From Rubrobacter marinus (GTDB taxonomy: Bacteria > Actinomycetota > Rubrobacteria > Rubrobacterales > Rubrobacteraceae), in contig NZ_CP045121.1 of the NCBI RefSeq assembly GCF_011492965.1, positions 3,038,001-3,102,000 on the forward strand: 64,000 nucleotides of DNA, read 5' to 3'. Position 1 is the stretch's first letter; each line of letters opens with the position of its first letter. This document shows, piece by piece, positions 59,622 through 64,000 of this stretch. A program made the position numbers and the translations under genes. The notes under the pieces were generated by a model. The model was not told the DNA's origin. It made no database searches and was given only the letters and a program-made list of their open reading frames with translations.

Positions 59622-60460
59622 CTACGGGCTCCGGGCGAGGTAGACGCCAGCGAGGAGTATAACCGCGCCCAGGATCTTTTCGGGCCCGAACCCCTCGCCG
59701 AGGAGCACGATGCCGGCCGTGACCCCGATCAGGGTGACGAGGTACTGGTAGACGAGCACGCGGTTGGCGCCCACCCTGCGCACCCCCCTCTGCCAGGCGG
59801 CGAACCCGAAGGCGGCGGAGAAGAGCAGCGAGTAGACCGCCGCCCCCCACACGCTCCAGCCGAGGGTCGTAGCGACCGGCAGGTCCCCGACCGGAAAGAG
59901 CGCGGCGACCGGGAAGATCGCCAGCCCGCCGAGGAGCATCGGATAGGCGGCCACGCTCAAGGGCGGGTGCTTCTCGAGGAGGGGGAGCGAGAGCATCGTG
60001 TAGCAGCCCCAGCAGACCGCCGCCCCAGGACCAGCAGGTCGCCCGCCAGGGTATCCGCGTCGCCCAGAGCGAGCCCCCGGAGCTCTCGGCGGGGCCGTTC
60101 GAGGCCGAGGGCGAAGCCGAGGGGCATCCCCAGATCGGGGCGGTCGAGAAGATCAGGGCGGAGTTCGCGGCGGTCGTCCAGCCGACTCCCGTGGCGAGCA
60201 GGGGCTGCGCCCCCGCAATGCCGACGGCCCCGAGGCCGAGCATGGGGAGCAGGTCCCCCTACCGATGCGGCTCGGCTCCAGGAGGCGCGCGACCCCGACG
60301 AGGAGGAGCCCGGCGATGGTGAAGCGTGCCGCCGCGAAGAGGAGCGGGGCACGTCGGCCACGACGTGCTTTACCGCGACGAAGTTCGTCCCGAAAAAGAA
60401 GACGGCCAGGAGCAGCGAGAGCTCGACGAGGAGGGGGGCGCGGCCGCCCCCCTCCCCTTC
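59622..60460 (-). CDS. EamA/DMT family transporter (four or more frameshifts)
   Basis: Ten-helix drug/metabolite transporter, rebuilt from pieces: LLLAVFFFGTNFVAVKHVVA, LLFAAARFTIAGLLLVGVAR, MLGLGAVGIAGAQPLLATGV, TAANSALIFSTAPIW, then LSLPLLEKHPPLSVAAYPML, SVWGAAVYSLLFSAAFGFAA and LVTLIGVTAGIVLLGEGFGP. Missing bases at runs 60346-60349, 60255-60259, 60128-60131 and 60023-60026 explain all breaks, and one more is likely near the start in the C run by 60445. The start codon is therefore unresolved. About 285 residues, two EamA repeats. Confidence 0.75.
60431..60454. terminator. Perfect hairpin at the M42 peptidase 3' end
   Basis: GAGGGGGGCG (60431-60440) pairs with CGCCCCCCTC (60445-60454), loop CGGC. 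Lies 37 bases past the peptidase stop, at or inside the start of the EamA gene. No T-run. Confidence 0.45.
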
Positions 60461-60490
60461 TTCGTGCTCGGTTCGGTGCCCGGCGTCGCC

Positions 60491-61549
60491 TCAGCGGACG
60501 AAGTCCGTGCCCTTCTCGAGGCCGCCGACGTAGGCGGAGATCAGGCGGGCGCAGCCGTCGAGGTCGTCGAGGTCGACGACCTCGTTCGGGGAGTGCATGT
60601 AGCGGTTCGGGGCGGAGACGAGCCCCGTGGCGATGCCGGCGCGCTGAAACTGGATGCCGTCGGCGTCGGTCCCCGTGGAGCGCGAGTCGGCCTCCAGGGT
60701 GTAGGCGATGCCCTCGGTCTCGGCGGCGGCTATGAGGCCGCCGGAGACGATTGGGCTGAGGTTCGTGGCGCGCTTGATGACGGGGCCGGAGCCCAAAGCG
60801 TGGTCGCCGTGCTCGTTTTTGGAGACGCCGGGGGTGTCGGTGGCGTGGGTGACGTCCACGGCGATCGCCGCGTCGGGGTCGAGGCCGAAGGCGGCCCCGC
60901 GCGCGCCGTAGAGCCCGATCTCCTCCTGCACGCTGGCGACCGCGACGACCTCGGCGGCGAGCCCATCAACCTCGGAGAGGAGCCTGAGGGCCTCGAGCAC
61001 GACGAAGGCGCCCATCCTGTTGTCCAGCGAGCGCGAGGCGATGCGGTTGTTCGGCAGCTCGAGGACGGGCTGGTCGATGACGCCGACGTCCCCGACGCGG
61101 ACCTTCCCTTTCGCCTCGTCCGCGTTCTTGGCGCCGATGTCGATCCAGAGGCTCTTTATCTCCGAGACCTTTTTGCGCTCCTCGGGCTCCATGACGTGGA
61201 TGGCCTTCTTGCCGATGACGCCGGGGACGGGGCCGTCGTCCGTCTGCACGAGGACGCGCTGCCCGACGAGGACCTGCGGGTCCCAGCCGCCGACGCCCGT
61301 GAAGTGCAAGAGCCCCTGCTCGTCGACGTTCGTGACCATCAGGCCGATCTCGTCGATGTGCCCGGAGAGCATCACCCTGGGCGAGCCGCCGGGGTTGAGG
61401 GTGGCGAAGGAGTTGCCCATCCTGTCGCCGCGTACCTCGGCGAACTTGGCGGCCTCCTCGCGCCACACCCTTGCGGCGGCGCCCTCGTAGCCGCTCGGCC
61501 CCGGCGTGGACAGGAGCTTCTTCAAGAACTCGTAAGATGCGTCCCTCAT
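60491..61549 (-). CDS. M42 family metallopeptidase (glutamyl aminopeptidase/endoglucanase type)
   Basis: 352 residues. Dinuclear metal site: LSGHIDEIGLMVT (first His-x-Asp), SRSLDNRMGAFVVLEALRLL (bridging Asp), SVQEEIGLYGARGAAFGLDP (catalytic Glu-Glu), AVDVTHATDTPG (Asp) and NRYMHSPNEVVDLDDLDG (last His). The domain insert after residue 75 forms the tetrahedral-assembly PDZ-like domain. TET-type aminopeptidase that trims peptides in the cytoplasm. Confidence 0.95.
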   Translation of the reverse strand: MRDASYEFLKKLLSTPGPSGYEGAAARVWREEAAKFAEVRGDRMGNSFATLNPGGSPRVMLSGHIDEIGLMVTNVDEQGLLHFTGVGGWDPQVLVGQRVLVQTDDGPVPGVIGKKAIHVMEPEERKKVSEIKSLWIDIGAKNADEAKGKVRVGDVGVIDQPVLELPNNRIASRSLDNRMGAFVVLEALRLLSEVDGLAAEVVAVASVQEEIGLYGARGAAFGLDPDAAIAVDVTHATDTPGVSKNEHGDHALGSGPVIKRATNLSPIVSGGLIAAAETEGIAYTLEADSRSTGTDADGIQFQRAGIATGLVSAPNRYMHSPNEVVDLDDLDGCARLISAYVGGLEKGTDFVR

Positions 61550-61616
61550 GCGTTCCCTTCTATTTTTCCTGCCGAGCCCCCGTCCGGGGGCGACATCGTC
61601 CCCTAGAGCATACCGC

Positions 61617-62315
61617 TCAACCGGAGATCCGTAGCTCCAGCCGCCCCTCGCCTAAACCCTGCCCGTCCCTCCCGAACACGCGGTACGGCAGCCCCACCTC
61701 GAAAGGCGCGTCGAACGGATCCGGACGCACCCTGAGCGTCCGGTCGTCGGCCCACTCGGGGACGTACTCCTCCCCGTCGAACACCAATCCGTCCGGGTAC
61801 GGCGGCGGGTTGGAGGCCTCGCGCCCGGGCTCGTTGAGACAAAGGAAGAGCGAGAGGCCGTCGCAGAGCTTCAAGAACCGCAGGTCCCGGTCCAGGGACC
61901 CGACGCTCTCTTCGGAGATCCGCCCTTTCAGGCGCTCCTGCCTGCGCCCCTCGGCCTCCCGGAACCGTACGTCGGCGGCCCTCTCGGAGCCTTGTATCAG
62001 CGTCGTGTAGTGCATGCTGGAGAGGCACGCCGCGTGTGGGTCCCGTTCTTCCAGCCGGTCCAGGGCGCCGGTGAAGGCCCGGACCTTCGGCTCGACGGGG
62101 TAGTCGATAAAGTCGTGGGGACGGCCGGCCTCGTCGTTCCACAGCACCGACTCGTCCAGCGCCCGCCAGCCCAGGTCGTGCTGCGCGACGGCGTAGAGCG
62201 TGGACGGGGACGGGCGGGGTCCCCTCGCCCAGTGGCGCGCGATCTCGCCCGCCACCAACCCGTGGTCGTGCTGCCCGATCAGGACGAACCCCTCCGGAAC
62301 CTCGCGCACTATCAA
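61617..62315 (-). CDS. DUF3891 family protein
   Basis: 232 residues from a TTG after GGGGAGGACGAG. DUF3891 pattern: FVLIGQHDHGLVAGEIARHW near the N-terminus, AVAQHDLGWRALDES, DFIDYPVEPKVRAFTGALD and LKLCDGLSLFLCLNEPGR. The paired His-Asp motifs (GQHDH, AQHD) and CDGLS suggest an HD-like metal site. Function not known. Confidence 0.88.
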   Translation of the reverse strand: MIVREVPEGFVLIGQHDHGLVAGEIARHWARGPRPSPSTLYAVAQHDLGWRALDESVLWNDEAGRPHDFIDYPVEPKVRAFTGALDRLEERDPHAACLSSMHYTTLIQGSERAADVRFREAEGRRQERLKGRISEESVGSLDRDLRFLKLCDGLSLFLCLNEPGREASNPPPYPDGLVFDGEEYVPEWADDRTLRVRPDPFDAPFEVGLPYRVFGRDGQGLGEGRLELRISG

Positions 62316-62441
62316 CTCGTCCTCCCCTCGGCTCGCCGGACGGCCAGCATTTCAGCAGGGAAATCTGACGGTCGCAAGCGCCCCAAGGCGGGCAGGCCCT
62401 ACACGCGGCCCGGACCCAATGTCAGACGCGATGAGCCGTGC
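62316..62441. other. Short intergenic region
   Basis: 126 bases separating two minus-strand genes; no gene or convincing hairpin. Confidence 0.4.
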
Positions 62442-62984
62442 TTACAGGACCGGACGCCGGTCGACGGCGAGGGGCGAGACGAGGCGGTCGTCCGCGAGGA
62501 ACGCCTCCTGGGTCTCCTCGGAGTCCTCCTCCGGGACGGTGGCGAGCACGAGGGCGAAGCCGGAGGGGAACGCCTCGGCCCACTCCTCGGCCAGCCGCTC
62601 GGGGAGCCCAAGGGCGAGAAGCTGCTTGCGGAGCCGGGGTCGGCGGTGGTACGCGACGAGGCCGACGACGGAGGCGACGGTAAGGACGGCCTGCACGACG
62701 AGCCCGGTCCACAGGTGGACGACCCCCATCAGGAAGCTGACGGTCGACGCGGAGAAGAAGGTGCTCGCGAACTCGAACCACTGCATGCGCGAGAGGCCCC
62801 TCTGGACGTGCCGCACGCACGCCCCGGGGAGGATGTTCTCGGCGAGCCCGGCGTCCCGCCGCCGGGCGAGGACGAGCACGGAGTCCGGCGCGACGTCCAG
62901 GGGAGAGAGCCTGCGCCCCAGATCGTCGAGGGTCCGGGCGTCCGCGGCTACCGCCCCGACGGTGTGGTATCTCGGGATCCTCAT
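62442..62984 (-). CDS. Two-helix membrane protein, unknown function
   Basis: 180 residues; ATG at 62984. An N-terminal soluble part (about 1-65) with TVGAVAADARTLDDLGRRLS and SVLVLARRRDAGLAENILPG, reminiscent of a small sensor or permuted domain; then two helices, FEFASTFFSASTVSFLMGVV and LVVQAVLTVASVVGLVAYHR; then a charged C-terminal region (LLALGLPERLAEEWAEAFPS, ALVLATVPEEDSEETQEAFL). The layout resembles stress-response proteins that modulate permeability, but I can name no family. Confidence 0.75.
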   Translation of the reverse strand: MRIPRYHTVGAVAADARTLDDLGRRLSPLDVAPDSVLVLARRRDAGLAENILPGACVRHVQRGLSRMQWFEFASTFFSASTVSFLMGVVHLWTGLVVQAVLTVASVVGLVAYHRRPRLRKQLLALGLPERLAEEWAEAFPSGFALVLATVPEEDSEETQEAFLADDRLVSPLAVDRRPVL

Positions 62985-63055
62985 AGTCTTTTTCTATCCC
63001 AGATGCCGGACGAGGCCCGTAAGCCCCTTCACGCCCCGGAATCGCCCCGCGTCCA

Positions 63056-63607
63056 CTAGAGCAGCAGGAGCAGGAGCGCGGCGACGGTCGTCCCGATAAG
63101 CACGCCGGCGAGCACGTCGAACGGGTAGTGGACGCCGAGGTAGACCCGGGAGAGGGCGACGAGGAAGCCCGCGACCAGCAGGACCGGGGCGAGCGCCGGG
63201 TAGAAGAAGGAGAGGGTAAGGGCGCCGGCGGCGGCGGTCGCAGAGTGGCCGGAGGGGAAGGAGCTGGAAGAGGGCGTCTTTATGAGGGGGGCGACCTCGG
63301 CGTCCCACAGGAACGGGCGGTTCCGGTTGAAGAGGTGCTTCGTCCCCTCGGCGACGATCCAGGAGCCGGCGATCGCGGTCCACGGGACGGCGAGGTTGAG
63401 GAGCTCCAGCCCGCTGGCGACGAAGGCGAGAAAGGCGATGCACCCCCATATCGCCCCGGCCGACCCGGCGATCGTAAACATCCTCATCACGCCGTCGAAA
63501 GGCTCCCACTTCATCCCGAAGACCCTCCGGAAAAGCGCCCGGTCGAGGTCCCGGATCTTCGTCACCACTCTCTTCAAGACTCCATGCTCCGTTGATTGCG
63601 AACCCAA
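63056..63607 (-). CDS. PAP2 superfamily membrane phosphatase
   Basis: 183 residues, TTG start at 63607 (another TTG ten codons in is possible). Five or six helices and all three motifs intact: C1 KHLFNRNRP, C2 SSSFPSGHSATAAA, C3 SRVYLGVHYPFDVLAG. Compact undecaprenyl-pyrophosphate-phosphatase-like or phosphatidate phosphatase. Contrast with the PAP2 protein at 27276, whose C2 His is replaced. Confidence 0.92.
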   Translation of the reverse strand: MGSQSTEHGVLKRVVTKIRDLDRALFRRVFGMKWEPFDGVMRMFTIAGSAGAIWGCIAFLAFVASGLELLNLAVPWTAIAGSWIVAEGTKHLFNRNRPFLWDAEVAPLIKTPSSSSFPSGHSATAAAGALTLSFFYPALAPVLLVAGFLVALSRVYLGVHYPFDVLAGVLIGTTVAALLLLLL

Positions 63608-63748
63608 AACGCCGTTACCGGCCGATCGGCCGCATATTCTATACCCTGGCCGCGCCCGGATCGCCCCCCCGAGCCGCTCCTGCTACCGCCGCCGCCTCGT
63701 CAAGTAGAATGAGTCCGCTAAAGATACGAATCTTCGAAAGGGGCGGCG

Positions 63749-64000
63749 ATGGACCGTGAGATAGTCAAGAGGATTGTGGACGAGGCCCGCGAGGACGAGT
63801 CGAACCTCGTGGTGTGGGACAAGAGGGACACCTTCACCGTGGAGCCCAAGGCCGAGGTCTCCGTGGAGGACGAGTACCTCAGGGTAAAGATGGAGGACGG
63901 CAAGGCGACCGTCTACGTCGAGTACGACGCCATCTACAAGCTCGTCGTCGAGAAGGACCGCTCCTCCCGCCCCGGCACGCGCGCGGGCTTCGGGGCCACC
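63749..64000 (+). CDS. Partial protein at window edge, acidic N-terminus
   Basis: 84 codons from ATG 63749 (AAAGGGGCGG eight bases upstream) with no stop before the end of the window. Starts MDREIVKRIVDEAREDESNL, continues VVWDKRDTFTVEPKAEVSVE and EYLRVKMEDGKATVYVEYDA, then a Ser/Arg/Gly-rich stretch. A TAGAAT near 63705 may be its -10. The beta-rich middle could be a small soluble domain; the product is not recognised and the C-terminus is unseen. Confidence 0.7.
   Translation, partial: MDREIVKRIVDEAREDESNLVVWDKRDTFTVEPKAEVSVEDEYLRVKMEDGKATVYVEYDAIYKLVVEKDRSSRPGTRAGFGAT

Overview
The window is very GC-rich and densely coded. Genes often start with GTG or TTG and are frequently coupled by 1-4 base overlaps (ATGA, GTGA, TTGA). 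Gene content points to a deep-branching actinobacterium of the Rubrobacter type: F420/deazaflavin-type oxidoreductases, a cysM-mec-cysO-moeZ sulfur-carrier cluster, HemQ, NarL-type and OmpR-type two-component systems, DUF3618 and holin-X stress-type membrane proteins, and a LAxTG-type sortase signal. The genus is an inference from content; no rRNA is present.

Layout. 1-4 kb (mostly minus): a diacylglycerol-kinase-like lipid kinase cut by the window edge, then a DUF3618/holin-X/Ala-Gln-rich envelope operon and small membrane proteins. 4-8 kb: an HTH-MEDS regulator, a 5'-truncated galE remnant, tRNA-Ser(GGA), a small VPGYG-repeat protein, and a K+ channel coupled to a PASTA-like lipoprotein. 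8-13.5 kb: a membrane protein, a marR-MFS efflux operon with an operator overlapping its promoter, and a MacB-type ABC pair. 13.9-18.1 kb: a minus-strand operon of SDR, DrrA-like ATPase, two ABC-2 permeases, a deazaflavin-dependent oxidoreductase and a small rhodanese whose gene contains an in-frame TGA at a position suited to selenocysteine. 18-27 kb: more redox and hydrolase genes, a tandem GH16 pair, a HIT/GalT-like protein, DUF192, AlaX, PHP and CAX genes. 27-34.7 kb: PAP2, PIG-V mannosyltransferase, an ABC exporter with an FAD amine-oxidase-like enzyme, a sortase-type cupredoxin, and topoisomerase III. 34.9-39.1 kb: a less GC-extreme signalling island with a NarL-type kinase/regulator pair, a 52-residue secreted peptide ending in CWLCW, and a second LuxR-type regulator. 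39.3-46.4 kb: an OmpR regulator, a giant multi-PAS kinase, YihY, tRNA-Ser(GCT) and small proteins. 46.5-53.8 kb: ComB, an aldo/keto reductase with HemQ, the cysM-mec-cysO-moeZ operon, an SDR and a SnoaL-like protein. 53.8-64 kb: an OmpR/EnvZ-type pair, a sigma-70 factor with HtrA protease, an ltrA remnant, a flippase-like protein, an EamA transporter, M42 peptidase, DUF3891, PAP2 and a partial gene at the edge.

Sequence quality. About a dozen genes are broken by single-base shifts. I traced more than 20 of these and every one behaves as a missing base, mostly in G or C runs of four or more. I therefore treat most broken genes as intact in the organism and blame homopolymer undercalls in the assembly. 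Exceptions that cannot be explained that way are the galE and ltrA remnants and the TGA in the rhodanese gene.

The two most interesting items are the putative selenocysteine rhodanese (13898-14227), with a suitably placed stem-loop after the TGA, and the small secreted CWLCW peptide (38157-38315) lying between two-component regulators.
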